From Inia geoffrensis (lineage: Eukaryota > Chordata > Mammalia > Artiodactyla > Iniidae), in contig CM070899.1 in NCBI GenBank assembly GCA_036417435.1, positions 68,589,001-68,653,000 of the forward strand: 64,000 nucleotides of DNA, written 5' to 3'. The position numbers were made by a program, and so were the translations under genes. Below the pieces are notes generated by a model. It worked only from the letters and a program-made list of their open reading frames with translations, was not told where the DNA came from and made no database searches. Below are positions 23,459 to 37,249 of the stretch, piece after piece (positions within the stretch are counted from its first letter, which is position 1; each line of letters starts with the position of its first letter).

Positions 23459-24489
23459 ATAAGAATATACAATCAGCCATTTTAATTTTAAAATTCTCAA
23501 ATTATCCATTTTAATTAGATTTAGGCAGTGTATGACTACAAATATGTTGCATCATTTCTTACTCTAGTACTTAATTCCCTCACCTTTCCAAATCTAAGAC
23601 CAGTAATTCTCAACAAGGGTGGTAAATTCTGGGGACAGTGTTGAAATTGGAGGGAATGTTTTTTAGTTATCAAAAAGATTAAGATGACTACTGGCATTTA
23701 TACTGGAAAGGAGCCAGGACTGCAGGACATACCAGGGACAGAGACCTACACTTTCTAATTTCTAGCAGTTTCACAAATCTATTGAAGAAAATTCCATAAA
23801 CACACGATAACAGTCCTTCACCTAAAATAAACATAAACATTTTAACTTATAAATAATATTTATTTAGTATCCCAACAACACAGATTTGTATTTGAGATCC
23901 AATCTCTCTAGCTTCTAATTTCTTACCCCTCTCCCCTGTGCAGATGAATTGCAACTACTGCTTACTTTTAAGTTTACTGTAATTCAGAATAATGATTGAG
24001 TTCCAAAATATAGGTAACTTACACAGCTATAGACTAATTTTGCTTTATAAGGAAATCACAATTTCTATGTGGCTCTGTCTTCTACTCTTTCCCTTCAAAC
24101 TATCAATACAAGGACCCAAGGCATCTCTCTTGGTTGCACAGTGAAATGAAGTTCTGTCTAGATCTTTATAATATATGTACAGACACCTATGCTATTTAAA
24201 GAAAGGTACCTGAAGTTTCTTACTTACTAGCCTCAGAACGCTGTACTACACAAGTGCTTTCTCATCTTTACAACAGAAGAGAATAAAAGTGAACATCAAT
24301 CTCACATGTCCCAAAAAAAGTAGCATAGGAATATATAAAGCACCACGCTGAAAAGCCTCCAAATATCACCTGCTACAGGATGATCATATGAAAGCTCTCC
24401 AGTGCTATCAAAACATGAATGGGAAAGGTTTTTCCTATTTGTACCAATCTAATAAGTATCTATATAGTTTTGCAAAGTGTACTAATATA
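23459..24489. other. G2E3 intron 1, unassigned part
   Basis: Sequence upstream of the start-codon exon. The stretch 23600-23780 (ttctcaacaagggtgg, ctactggcatttatactgg) resembles a degraded old DNA-transposon relic. Otherwise nothing was recognised. Confidence 0.4.
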
Positions 24490-27400
24490 CAGTATTCCAC
24501 ATAGACCAATGGAACAAAAATAAAGAGCCTAGAAACTGACCCAGACTTTTCCAGTCACTTGATTTTTAACAAAGGTACCAAAGCAATTCAGTGAGAAAAA
24601 GAAGAGTCTTTTCAACAAATGATGCTGGAAAAAATGGATCTCCAAATGGAAAACAAATGAACCTTGAGATTCACACTTTACACCATAAATAAAAATTAAT
24701 TTCAAGTGAATCATAGACCTTACTGTAAAAGCTAAAACTATAAAAGTTTTAAAAGAAAAAGTAATGCACTATACTTCATCAAAACTAAAAGCTTCCACTC
24801 ATCAAAAGATACCATATAAATAAGGAAACACAAGCTTTAAATGATACATTAAACAAGATGGACTTAATTGATATTTATAGGGCATTCCATCCAAAAACAA
24901 CAGAATACACATTTTTCTTAAGTGCTCATGGAACATTCTCCAGGACAGATCATATCTTGGGTCACAAGTCAAGCCTTGGTAAATTTAAGAAAATTGAAAT
25001 TGTTTCAAGTATCTTTTCTGACCACAACACTATGAGACTAGATATCAATTACAGGAAAAGATTTGTAAAAAATACAAACACATGGAGGCTAAACAATACA
25101 CTACTTAATAACGAAGTGATCACTGAAGAAATCAAAAAATACCTAGGAATAAATGAAAATGGAGACACGACGACCCAAAACCTATGGGATGCAGCAAAAT
25201 CAGTTCTAAGAGGGAAGTTTATAGTAATACAATCCTACCTTAAGAAACAGGAAACATCTCGAATAAACAACCTAGCCTTGCACCTAAAGCAATTAGAGAA
25301 AGAAGGACAAAAAAACCCCAAAGTTAGCAGAAGGAAAGAAATAATAAAAATCAGATCAGAAATAAATGAAAAAGAAATGAAGGAAACAATAGCAAAGATC
25401 AAGGAAACTAAAAGCTGGTTCTTTGAGAAGATAAACAAAATTGATAAACCATTAGCCAGACTCATCAAGAAAAAGAGGGAGAATACTCAAATCAATAGAA
25501 TTAGAAATGAAAAAGGAGAACAACTGACACTGCAGAAATACAAAAGATCATGAGAGATTACAAGCAACTCTATGACAATAAAACGGACAACCTGGAAGAA
25601 ATGGACAAATTCTTAGAAACGCACAACGTGCCAAGACTGAATAAGGAAGAAATAGAAAATATGAATAGACCAATCACAAGCACTGAAATTGAAACTGTGA
25701 TTAAAAATCTTCCAACAAACAAAAGCCCAGGACCAGACAGCTTCACAGGTGAATTCTATCAAACATTTAGAGAACAGCTAACACCTATTCTTCTCAAACT
25801 CTTTCAAAATATAGCAGAGGGAGGAACACTCCCAAACTCATTCTACGAGGCCACCATCACCCTGATACCAAAACCAGACAAGGATGTCACAAAGAAAGAA
25901 AACTACAGGCCAATATCACTGATGAACATAGATGCAAAACTCCTCAACAAAATACTAGCAAACAGAATCCAACAGCACATTAAAAGGATCATACACCATG
26001 ATCAAGTGGGGTTTATTCCAGGAATGCAAGGATTCTTCAAAACACGCAAAACAATCAACGTGATACACCATATTAACAAATTGAGGGAGAAAAACCACAT
26101 GATCATCTCAATAGATGCAGAGAAAGCTTTTGACAAAATTCAACACCCATTTGTGATAAAAACCCTGCAGAAAGTAGGCATAGAGGGAACTTTCCTCAAC
26201 ATAATAAAGGCCATATATGACAAACCTACAGCCACCATCGTCCTCAATGGTGAAAAACTGAAACCATTTCCACTAAGATCAGGAACAAGACAAGGCTGCC
26301 CACTCTCACCACTCTTATTCCACACAGTTTTCGAAGTTTAAGCCACAGCAATCAGAGAAGAACAGAAAATAAAAGGAATCGAAATCGGAAAAGAAGAAGT
26401 AAAGCTGTCACTGTTTGCAGATGACATGATACTGTACATAGAGAATCCTAAAGATGCTACCAGAAAACTACTAGAGCTAATCAATGAATTTGGTAAAGTA
26501 GCAGGATACAAAATTAATGCACAGAAATCTATGGCATTCCTATACACTAATGATGAAAAATCTGAAAGTGAAATTAAGAAAACACTCCCATTTACCACTG
26601 CAACAAAAAGAATAAAATATCTAGGAATAAGCCTACCTAAGGACACAAAAGACCTGTATGCAGAAAATTATAAGACACTGATGAAAGAAATTAAAGAAGA
26701 TACAAATAGATGGAGAGATATACCATGTTTTTGGATTGGAAGAATCAACATTGTGAAAATGACTCTACTACCCAAAGCAATCTACAGATTCAATTCAATC
26801 CCTGTCAAACTACCACTGGCATTTTTCACAGAACTAGAACAAAAAATTTCACAATTTGTATGGAAACACAAAAGACCCCACAAAGCAATCTTGAGAACAA
26901 AAAACGGAGCTGGAGGAATCAGGCCCCCTGACTGCAGACTATACTACAAAGCTACAGTAATCAAGACAGTATGGTACTGGCACAAAAACAGAAACATAGA
27001 TCATTGGAACAGGATAGAAAGCCCAGAGATAAACCCATGAACATATGGTCACCTTATCTTTGATAAAGGGGGCAGGAATGTACAGTGGAGAAAGGACAGC
27101 CTCTTCAATAAGTGGTGCTGGGAAAACTGGACAGGTACATGTAAAAGTATGAGATTAGATCACTCCCTAACACCATACACAAAAATAAGCTCAAAATGGA
27201 TTAAAGACCTAAATGTAAGGCCAGAAACTATCAAACTCTTAGAGGAAAACATAGGCAGAACACTCTATGGCAAATCACAGCAAGATCCTTTTTGACCCAC
27301 CTCCTAGAGGAATGGAAATAAAAACAAAAATAACAAATGGGACCTAATGAAACTTCAAAGCTTTTGCACAGCAAAGGAAACCATAAACAAGACCAAAAGA

Positions 27401-29390
27401 CAACACTCAGAGTGGGAGAAAATATTTGCAAATGAAGCAACTGACAAAGGATTAATATTCAAAATTTACAAGCAGCTCATGCAGCTCAATAACAAAAAAA
27501 CAAACAACCCAATCCAAAAATGGGCAGAAGACCTAAATAGACATTTCTCCAAAGAAGATATACAGACTGCCAACAAACACATGAAAGAATGCTCAACTTC
27601 ATTAATCATTAGAGAAATGCAAATCAAAACTACAATGAGATATCATCTCACACCAGTCAGAATGGCCATCATCAAAAAATCTAGAAACAATAGATGCTGG
27701 AGAGGGTGTGGAGAAAAGGGAACCCTCTTGGACTGTTGGTGGGAAGGTAAATTGATACAGCCACTGTGGAGAACAGTATGGACGTTCCTTAAAAAACTAC
27801 AAATAGAACTACCATATGACCCATCAATCCCACTACTGGGCATATACGCTGAGAAAACCATAATTCAAAAATAGTTATGTACCAAAATGTTAATTGCAGC
27901 TCTATTTACAATTGCCCAGAGATGGAAACAACCTAAGTGTCCATCATCGGATGAATGTATAAAGATGTGGCACATATATACAATGGAATACTCAGCCATA
28001 AAAAGAAACGAAATTGAGCTATTTGTAATGAGGTGGATAGACCTAGAGTCTGTCATACAGAATGAAGTAAGTCAGAAAGAGAAAGACAAATACTGTATGC
28101 TAACACATATATATGGAATGTAAGAAAAAAAATATGTCATGAAGAACCCAGGGGTAAGACAGGAATAAAGACACAGACCTACTAGAGAATGGACTTGAGG
28201 ATATGGAGAGGGGTAAGGGTAAGCTGTGACAAAGCGAGAGAAAGGCATGGACATATATACACCACCAAACATAAGGTAGATAGCTAGTGGGAAGCAGCCA
28301 CATAGCACAGGGAGATAAGCTCGGTGCTTTGTGACCGCCTGGAGGGGTGGGATAGGGAGGGTGGGAGGGAGGGAGACACAAGAGGGAAGAGATATGGGAA
28401 CATATGTATATGTATAACTGATTCACTTTGTTATAAAGCAGAAGCTAACACACCATTGTAACACAATTATACTCTGATAAAGATGTAAAAAAAAAAAAAA
28501 AGAAAAAAATGAAAGTGAATTGTGTATGCCCCACACTGGGAGAAAATATTTGTAAAAGATGTGTCTGACAAAGACTTATACCCAGAATACATAAAGAACT
28601 TCTACAATAATATAAAGCAAACATTTAAAGAAATGGGCAAAAGACATGAACAGACACTTCATAAAGGAAGATACACAAATGGCCAATAAACAAATGAAAA
28701 GATGCTCAACATCACTAGTAAATAGGATGATAAAAATGAAAGACTATGAAAGACTATTTTATACCTATAATAATGGCTAATATTAAAAAGACTATCAACA
28801 CCAAACATTGGATAGGATATGAAGCAACTGGGGAACTCTCATTAACTGTTGATGTGAATAATCAACAATAATCAAAATGGAATAATCATTTTGAAAAGTT
28901 TTAGTAGTTTCATAGAAGTTAAACATATATGCCCATGAACCTAGCCTTTGATGTAGGAATTTCACACCCAGGTATACATCCAAGAAAAATAAAAAAATAT
29001 ATAGACAAAAAACTTTATACAAAAAAGTTCATAGTAGCCACCTTCATGATACTCCAAAACTGGAAGCCTAGAAGTCCATCAACAGGAAAATGGATAAACA
29101 AACTGAAGTATATTAATAAAATGCAATACTACTTAGCAATGAAAAGGTAACAAGTGCTGCAAGATGCAACAAAACAGATGAATCTTATAAATATTATGCT
29201 AAGTGAAAGAAGCTGTACACTATTCTTATCCACGTCATTCCATTCATATGAAGTTCTAGGATAGGCAAAACTAATCTATCATGAAAAATATTAGAACAGT
29301 GCTTGTCTCTCAAGTGGGAAGATGACTGGAAGTGACTTAAGTAAACTTTCTGAAATATCCTACTTTTGCTAAGAGGATGTAAGTAAGCAA
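24490..29390 (+). mobile_element. Older LINE-1 split by a younger LINE-1
   Basis: Left piece 24490 to about 24820 (agaccaatggaacaaaaata, cttcatcaaaactaaaagct) and right piece about 28504-29390 (gggagaaaatatttgtaaaa, tgaaaagatgctcaacatca) are consecutive parts of ORF2 C-terminus and 3' region of one old L1. The L1 at 24825-28503 separates them. Confidence 0.75.
24825..28503 (+). mobile_element. Younger LINE-1, ORF2 endonuclease C-terminus to poly(A)
   Basis: 5'-truncated L1. The endonuclease C-terminal region and linker are open at 24858-25553, and the RT domain at 25550-26341 (with [12 protein letters not shown]). The FADD catalytic block lies at 26414-26425, in the open frame that continues at 26426-27040. 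The C-terminal region follows (27347-27874), then a 3' UTR and poly(A) at 28488-28503. A TAA at 26339-26341 breaks the RT just before the FADD block, and frame changes at about 25550 and 27040 complete its inactivation. It is antisense to G2E3 inside intron 1. Confidence 0.93.
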
Positions 29391-29887
29391 CTTTGACAGA
29401 GAGAAGAAATCTCGGTTTCTAACGGAGGTACAGAGCTACAGATAAGAGCTTTCTGAACACAACGTTCCTCCTCTTCCTTTTGTAGTTTTCAAGGAAACAC
29501 CCTAGGCCCACTTCGTAGCTCAGATCTGATGTTGACTCTTTCACACACAGCCTTGGCTTCGCTTTGACCCCATTAAAACACTACTTCATTTAAATTTCAT
29601 GTCAATGCCACCCTTCTCCAACATGTTATAAGAAATCTATTTTACCCTTTACTCGGTGCGAAGCCTTGTGGTTCCTCGGGTCAGGGACCTCTCTCACTGC
29701 TAGGAGTCAACAAACCTAACTTTATCAGATTACAGATTTATCCCCAGTGGTTTTAGGCTGACTAAGCTAGGAGAGGTGAAAGAATATGGCAAATGTCACA
29801 AAACATAAATAATCGGTGAACCTGTTTAAAGGGTATATAGGAGTTCCTTTCATTATTCATATAGCTTTTTTCTAAGTTTAAGATTAT
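29391..29887. other. G2E3 intron 1, unassigned
   Basis: About 500 bp between the old L1 and a SINE pair. No gene or named repeat recognised. Confidence 0.5.
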
Positions 29888-29896
29888 ATCAAATTA

Positions 29897-30204
29897 GGGA
29901 CTTCCCTGGTGGCACAGTAGTTGGGAGTCCCCCTGCCACTGCAGGGGACTCAGGTTCAGGCCCTGGTCCAGAAGGATCCCACGTGTCGCGGAGCGGCTGG
30001 GCCCATGTGCCACAGCTGCTCAGCCTGTGCTCTGGAGCCCGCGAGCCACAGCTGCTGGGCCTGTGTGCTGCAACTGCTGAAGCCCGTGCGCCTGGAGCCT
30101 GTGCTCCACAGTGGAGGAGGCCCCCACAGTGAGAAGCCCACGCACCGCAACGAAAACCCAACGCAGCCAAAAATATAAATAAATTAATTAATTAAAAAAA
30201 AAAG
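29897..30204 (+). mobile_element. Long CHR-type SINE variant
   Basis: Head gggacttccctggtggcaca and an (aaat)n tail, with a diverged middle in which the ccacagctgctgggcctgtg block is repeated. Target duplication atcaaatta at 29888-29896 and 30210-30218. Confidence 0.88.
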
Positions 30205-30232
30205 GTGACATCAAATTAAAAGTTACCCCTGA

Positions 30233-30570
30233 GGGCTTCCCTGGTAGTGTAGTGGTTAGGAGTCCACCTGCCAATTCAGGGGATGCGGGTTCAAGCCCTG
30301 GTCTGGGAAGATCCCACATACCCTGGAGCAACTAAGCCCGTACACCACAACTACTAAGTCTGTGCTCTAGAGCCCAAGAGCCACAACTACTGAGCCCACG
30401 CACCTAGAGCCCGTGCTCTGCAACAAGAAAGCCACCGCAATGAGAAGCCTGCACACCACAATGAAGAGTAGCCCTCGCTCTCCACAACTAGAGAAAGCCT
30501 GCGCACAGCAACAAAGACCCATAGCAGCCAAAAATAAATAAATTAAATTAATTAATTAAAAGAAAAAAAA
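30233..30570 (+). mobile_element. Long CHR-type SINE
   Basis: Head gggcttccctggtagtgtag, body with gccaccgcaatgagaagcc and an (aaat)n tail. The flanks aaagttacccctga and aaagttatccccga are an aged target duplication. It is tandem in orientation with the copy at 29897. Confidence 0.9.
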
Positions 30571-31145
30571 AGTTATCCCCGAATCAGATAATGTTCTAAA
30601 GATACTACAAAATTCATATTTTTGACTGGTTCACATCAGCTTTCTTACTAATCCACAGCATCTGAAATAAAACTTTTGTTCCTAAATCCTGGTGATGAAT
30701 TTCTTTATTTCAATCAACAGTCTCCAAAACAAAACTTCAGAAAAAAAAAAATTCACATATTTTTAGTTGGATTTTATCATTTTTTTTCTTTCCAGTACAT
30801 GAATTTTAAGACTTCCTAAGTGGAAGGAGGAAAACAATGCTAGGTAAGTATATATCTCAATAACAGCAAGTCTTAACAACAGTCTTGGTCTTAGAAATAA
30901 TATCAAAGCATTCCCCTCTTCCTTGAGAAATCATTAACAAGTTAATGAAGAAAGCTCCAGGAAGCCACTATCAAGAGGTATTCTGAGTCTCTTGCACTGC
31001 TTACCTCCACTTGGTCAGTGACACTCAGTTTGATACTCCTCCCCCTTCAAAAGGTGGAGCCTGATTTCCTTCTCCTTGACTGTGGCTGTGCTTAGTAACT
31101 TCCACCAAAAAGTCTGGCAGAAATGACAAAGTGTAACTAGGTCAT
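30571..31145. other. G2E3 intron 1, unassigned
   Basis: A+T-rich sequence between a SINE and an LTR. Nothing recognised. Confidence 0.5.
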
Positions 31146-31525
31146 AAAAGGCATTATAACTTCCTCCTTGCTCTCTGTCATGATCACCTGCACTGGTGGA
31201 AGCTGGCTGCCACGTCATAAAGGCTTTCTTTTAAGGTGCTCCTTGGAGATGTCTACTTGGCAAAGAACTGAGGCATCTACCCATGTCACACCAGTGAGCC
31301 GTTTTAGAAGTAAATTGTCCAACCCCACTCAGGCCTTCATAAGACTGCAGCCTGGCTGACAGCCTGAGAGCAACTTCATGGGACACCCCAAGGCAGAACC
31401 ACACAGCTAAGCTGCTCCCGAATTTCTGACCCACAGAAACTGTCAGATAATAAATGTCTGTTGTTTTAAGGCACCAAGTTTTGGAGTGATTTGTTACACA
31501 GCAATAGATAACCAACACAATAAAG
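31146..31525 (+). mobile_element. Solo LTR, MaLR/ERVL type
   Basis: Ends with gataataaatgtctgttgtt, ttaaggcaccaagttttgga and cagcaatagataaccaacac, the 3' end typical of this LTR class and shared with the LTR at 16855-17722. Confidence 0.65.
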
Positions 31526-31549
31526 TAAGCCAAACTCCCTCTCATTCTA

Positions 31550-32158
31550 GGTGGGTGGCTGTTCTAACAGTTTTTTTGGTGGGATCCTTAGGATTTTCAA
31601 TAAATAAGATCATGTCATCTGCAAACAGACATTTTTACTTCCTCTTTTCCAACATGGATGCCTTTTTCTTGCCTGGCTGCCCTGGCTAGGACTTCCAGTA
31701 CTATACTGAATAGGAGTGGAGAGAGTGGGTACCCTATCTTGTTCCTTATCTTACAGGAAAAGTTTTCAACCTTTTACTGTTGAGTATGATGTTAGCTGTG
31801 GGCTTGTCATGTACGGCCCTTATAATGTTGAGGTACATCCCTTCTATACCCAATTTGTTGAGAATTTTTATCGTGAAGGGATGTTAAATTTTGTTAAACG
31901 TTTTTCCTGCACCTTTTGAGATGACTTTCATTTTTATTTCTCCTTCCATTAGTGTGCACACAGGGATAAGTCCTGGTTGATCATGATGTATGATCCTTCT
32001 AATGTGCTGCTGAATTTAGTTAGCTAGTGTTTTGCTGAGAATTTCTGCATCTATACTCATCAGGGATATTGGTCTATAGTTTTCTCTTCTTGTAGTGTCT
32101 TTAGCCGGCTTTGCTATCAGGGTAATGTTGGCCTCAAAAAATGAGCTTGGGAGTTGAA
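31550..32158 (-). mobile_element. LINE-1 fragment, minus strand (RT region)
   Basis: The complement of an L1 RT region (gatcatgtcatctgcaaaca, cctggctgccctggctagga, ctaatgtgctgctgaattta). It is opposite in direction to the L1 that follows at 32160. Confidence 0.85.
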
Positions 32159-32159
32159 C

Positions 32160-34995
32160 ATACACTTCAGAAAAGAAATAGGACATGGCCAACAAGCAAA
32201 TGAAAGAAGGAACACTGAAAAATTCTCAAAAATGTAGGGATTAAAAAAAAAATGTAGGGATTAAACAACACAATCTTAAACAAGCAAAAGAGGGAAGAAA
32301 AAACCACAGGGAAATTAGAAAATACTTAGAGACCAATGAAAATGAGAACATAACATACTAAAAATCTACAGTATACAGCGAAAAGTGATCAGAGGGAAAT
32401 TTATATCTGTAATGCAGACACTGAAATAGAAGATCCCAAATCAATAACTTAACTTTATACCTCAAGGAGCTAGAAAAAGAAGAGCAAACTAAAACCACAC
32501 CTAGTAGAAGGAAGGAATTCATAAAGATTAGAGTGGAGATAAGTGTAAAGAAAAGAAAAACAAGAGAGTAAAATCAAAAGTTGGTTCCTTAAAAAGATCA
32601 ACTAAATTGACAAACCTTTAGCTAGACTAGTCATTTGACAAAATCCAACACTCTTTCATGATAAAAAATACTCATCCATCTAGGAATAGAAGGCAACTTC
32701 CTCAGCATGATAAAGAGCATCTTTGAAAAACCCAGCTAACATCAAACTCAATGGTGAAAAACTGACAACTTTCCACATAAGATCCAGAGCAAAACAATGA
32801 TGTTCACTCTCACCATATCTATTCAACATTGTACTTGAAGTTCTAGCCAGAACAATTAGGCAAGAAAAGAAATAAAAGGCGTCCAAACTGAAAGCAAGAA
32901 GTAGCTCTTCTTGCAGAAGCCATGATCTTATATGCAGGAAATCCTAATTAATTCATAAAACACTGTGAGTTAATAAACAAATTCAGCAAAGTGGCAGGAT
33001 GCAAGGTCAACACACAAAAAAATCAGACAAATTTCTACACGATAGCAACGAACAATCCATAAAGAAAATTAAGAAGTCCATTTCGTTTACAATACCATCA
33101 AAAAGAATGAACTACTTAGGAATAGATGTAACAAAGAGGTGCAAGAATTTGCACACTGAAAGCCATTAAATATTGCAAAAACAAATTAAAGAACCCAAAT
33201 AAATGGAAAGAACTCTGTTCATGGTTGAAAGACTTAATATTGTTAAGATGGCCATACTCCCCAAAGCAATCTACAGATTCAATGCAATCCTTATCAAAAT
33301 CCAATGGCCATTTTTGTAGAAATGGAAAACCTGATCCTAAAGTTCATAGGAGATTACAAGGGACCTTGAATAGTCAAAACAATGCAAAAAGAAAAAGTTG
33401 AATGAATCACACTTCCCAATTTGAAAACTTACTACAAAACTACAGTAATTTTAAAAAGGTGGGATGGGACTGGCAAAAGGAAAAACATAGAGAAAAAGTT
33501 AAGAGTCAAGAAATAAACACATACATATACAATCAATTAATTTTCAACAAGGATGTCAAAACCATTCAATGGAGAAAGAACAGTCTCCTCAACAAATGGT
33601 GCTGTGACAACTGGGCAGCCTCATGTAAAGGAATAAAGTTGGACCTCTACCTCACACTAGATACAAAAATTAACTCAAAATGGACCCAAGATTTAGTATG
33701 TAAGAGCCAAAACTATAAAAATCTTAAAAGAAAACATAGTATTATGTAAATCTTCATGACCCTGGATTTGGCAATGGTTCCTTATGTATGACACCAAAAT
33801 CATAGCAGCAAATAAATAAATAAGCTGGACTACGTAATTAAGACAGTGAAAACACAATCCCCAAAATGGAAGAAAATATTTGAAAATCATATACTTGATA
33901 AGGATCTAATATCCAGAATATGTAAGAAACTATTAGAACTCAACAACAAAAAGACAAATAACAGAACTTAAAAATAAGGAAAGGATCTGAATAGACATTT
34001 CTCCAAAGAAAATATTTAAATGGTCAACAAGCACATGAAAAAACGCTCAACAGCATTACTCCTGAGGGATATGCAAATGAAAACAACAATGAGAATACCA
34101 CTTGATGCCTGCTAAGGTGATGATAATTTTTTAAAAAAAGGAAAATAAGCACTGCAAAGGATATGGAGAAATTGGAACCCGCATACACTGCTAATGGGAA
34201 TGTAAAATGGTACAGCTACTATGGACCAACAGTTTGGCAGTTGCTCAACACATCAGAGAGTTGCCACATCACCCAACAATCACACTAGGTACAGGTATTC
34301 CCCACTTGTCGAAAGTTCCCTTTATGCCACTTCACTTTTACAAAAGACCTACATTAATACCTGTTTTTGCTAACCAAAGAAATAAAAAAAAAAAGATTTT
34401 CACCTTTATAAAAAAAGATAATTACTTCTTCACTCTATGCCATTTCAGCCTACAAAAGGTTCCACAGGAATGTTCTACTTTCAGATGGCTGGGGAAACCT
34501 GTACTTACTGAAAAGATTTGAAAACAGGTATTCAAACAAAAATTTGTACAAAGATGTTCATAACAGCACTATTCACAATAGTTAAAAAACAGATACAACT
34601 CATCTGTCTGTCAACTGATTAACAGGTATACAAAATGTGGTATATCCATACAATAGAATATTATTCTGCTATTAAAAAATATGTAGTACTGATTTATGCG
34701 ACAACATGGATGAACCTAAAAACATACTAAGTAAAAGAAGCCAGAAACAAAAGGTCAGATATTGTATAATCCCACTTATATGAAATATCTAGAATAGGTA
34801 AATCCATAGAGACATAAAGCAGATTTGTGGTTTCTAGGGATGGCGAAATAGGAAATGAGAAGTGACTGCCTAATGGGTATGAGTTTTCCTTTCAGGGTGA
34901 TGAAAATGTTTTGCAACTAGATAGAGGTGATGGTTGCACAACACTGTGAATGTACTAAATGGCACTGAATTGTATACTTCAAAATGGTTAATTTT
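32160..34995 (+). mobile_element. Old decayed LINE-1 (ORF2 pieces to 3' end)
   Basis: Successive pieces of L1 ORF2 run from linker (ctagaaaaagaagagcaaac) through RT (ttcacataagatccagagca) to C-terminus (33402-33749) and a 3' end at about 34995 (tacaataaaaaaag). There are many stops, small deletions (for example at about 32625, where linker jumps into RT) and no poly(A) duplication signature. It is clearly inactive. Confidence 0.85.
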
Positions 34996-35335
34996 ATGAA
35001 TGTGAATTTTATTACAATAAAAAAAGTTAAATGGACACCTATCATATGATTCAACCAAGAGAAATAAAGGCATATGTTCACTGTACACAAATGTCCATAG
35101 CTGCTTTACCTGTAATAGCCAAAAACTATAAACAACCTAAATGCCCATCAACAGACAACTGATAAAACAAATTGTGGAATATTCATATAATGAAATACAA
35201 TTACTAAAACTCACTGAACTATATACTCTTAAAATGGGTTAATTTTATTCTATACTATTATATTACCAGACAGATGTTTAAAAGTTAACAACCACCGTTA
35301 AAAAATAAAGATATTTATTTAAATTAAAAGGAAAA
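34996..35335 (+). mobile_element. Old LINE-1 3' fragment
   Basis: A second 3'-end segment (tgattcaaccaagagaaata, ccaaaaactataaacaacct, aatgcccatcaacagacaac), adjoining the previous L1 but repeating the same part of the element. It is therefore a separate insertion. Confidence 0.7.
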
Positions 35336-36025
35336 GCACCAGGTAAGAAGCTTGTAAGTCACCCCTCCATCCTAACAGCAAGAGCTGAAAAGACTGAAAA
35401 ACCAACAACACTTCTTGGATCTGTAAGAAGGGAGGACACAGCAAGCCACTGCCTCCAAGACTGAAAAGAAAGGTGAATACAGGGAGTCACAGCTTACCTG
35501 AGCAGAGTTGCCAGCTGAAACTGCTGTAGGATCCAGCACTGCAGTGGGAAAACCTGAACTATAATTGACTAATTGATTGCTGGAGGCTCAGTGTGGACAA
35601 CTTTGAGAGTTAAAAACTCAAGCATCCAACCATGGGGCCTCTCACAATACTGTGAGATTTATCACCAGGAACTCAACGAGGGTCCACAGTAAATATCAGA
35701 GAAAAATCCCCTTGTGATTTTGGCAAGGGGAGGGGAAAAGGTGCCATTTTGAAATACACCAAAGCACTCTGTTCTTCTTAATAAGGCCTGCCCCCAAGAG
35801 AAACTAGTTAACCAGAGCCTAAGCTGCTGGGGTATTATCAGAGCTTAAATGACCCAGGAAAAGGAAACACCCAACTCCAGCATAATGTAGCCATCCCACA
35901 TAAGAGGGGAGAAAAAAGCTGAGATACTTGTAAACTTCAAAGTCCAGAGGCATAGGCTCACAAAAAGACTGAGACTTAAATCACAGGACTATAAAACACT
36001 TCCCCTTCTTCCACACCTTACCACC

Positions 36026-36415
36026 ATGGTACTACTAATGGCTTATTTACAACAATTCCTTTTACTCTGTACCTCACGTCTGGCTATCAAGAAAAAACTT
36101 ACAAGACATATCAAAGAGCAAAAAGCACAATTTGAAAAGGCAGAGCAAACATCAGAACCAAACATGGCAGGGATGTTGGATTTATCAGAACAGGAATTTG
36201 AAATTATGATTAATATGCTAAGGGCACTAATGGATAAAGTAGACAATACACAAGACCAAACAGACAATGTAAGCAGAGAAATGGAAATTCTAAGAAAGAA
36301 TCAGAAAGAAATGTTACAGATCAAAAATACTAATGGAAATGAAGAATTGTTTGATAGGATTACTAGTAGATGGGACAAGGCTGAGGAGAGACCTCTGAAC
36401 TTAAAGATAACTTGA
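36026..36415 (+). pseudogene. LINE-1 ORF1-like relic
   Basis: A 129-codon open frame with a central LSEQEFEIMINMLRALMDKV, followed by a heptad-like Asn/Gln/Lys/Glu-rich stretch, as in the coiled coil of mammalian L1 ORF1p, the RNA-binding chaperone of the element. The RNA-recognition and C-terminal domains are missing because the frame ends at 36415. The true ORF1 start cannot be fixed. It is a relic with no expected function. Confidence 0.6.
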
Positions 36416-37249
36416 CAGAAACTTTGAAAACTAAAAAGCAAAGAGGACAAAAACTGAAAACAACAACAGAATATCCAAGGACTGTAAGACCACCACTGAC
36501 AGTGTAACAAAAGTGTTCTAGGAATACCAGGAGAGAGAAAGGAACAGGAGAAATATTTGAAACAATAACAAATTAATGTCAGGCACCAAACCACAGATCC
36601 AGAAAGTTCCAGAAAACCAAGCAGTATAACTGTTAAAAAACTACACCTAGGTCTATCATTTCAAACTACAGAAAATCAATGGTAAAGGAAAAAATCCTGA
36701 AAAAAGCTACAGGGGGAAAAAAAAATCTTACCTATAGAGGAACAAAGGCAGGAATTATATCCAACTTCTCAGAAACAATGCAAGCAAAAAGAGAGTGGAG
36801 TGAAATATTTAAAGCATTGGGGGGTGGGAGGGAGGAGAAAAACCAACCTAGAGTTCTGTATCCTTGGAAATTACCTTTCAGAAATGTAAGAGAAATAAAG
36901 ACTTCTTCAAACAAAAACTGATGGAATATTTTGCCAGTAGACCTGCCTTGCGAGAAATGTTAAAAGTTCTTGAGAGAGAAAGAAAATGATATAGATCAGA
37001 AATTCAGATCTACATAAAGTATCAGGCAAAGAATAAGTAAATGTAAAATAAACTGTTTTATTTTTCTTATTCTTAATAATGAGTTAATAGTCTATTCAAA
37101 ATAACAATAGCACCAATGTATTTGATTATGTATTAGTTGTGTACTGCAAACTCAAGGGCAACCACTAAAAAAAGTTAAAAGAGTATAACTGATATCTTAA
37201 GAAAGGAGATAAAATCATATAAAATGCTCAGTTAAAATCACAAAAAGCA

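Noticed and set aside
35345..36415. Possible host coiled-coil gene
   Set aside because: The flanking 5'-UTR-like and ORF2 sequences in order, and the LSEQEFEIM coiled coil, fit an L1 ORF1 relic better than a cellular gene.
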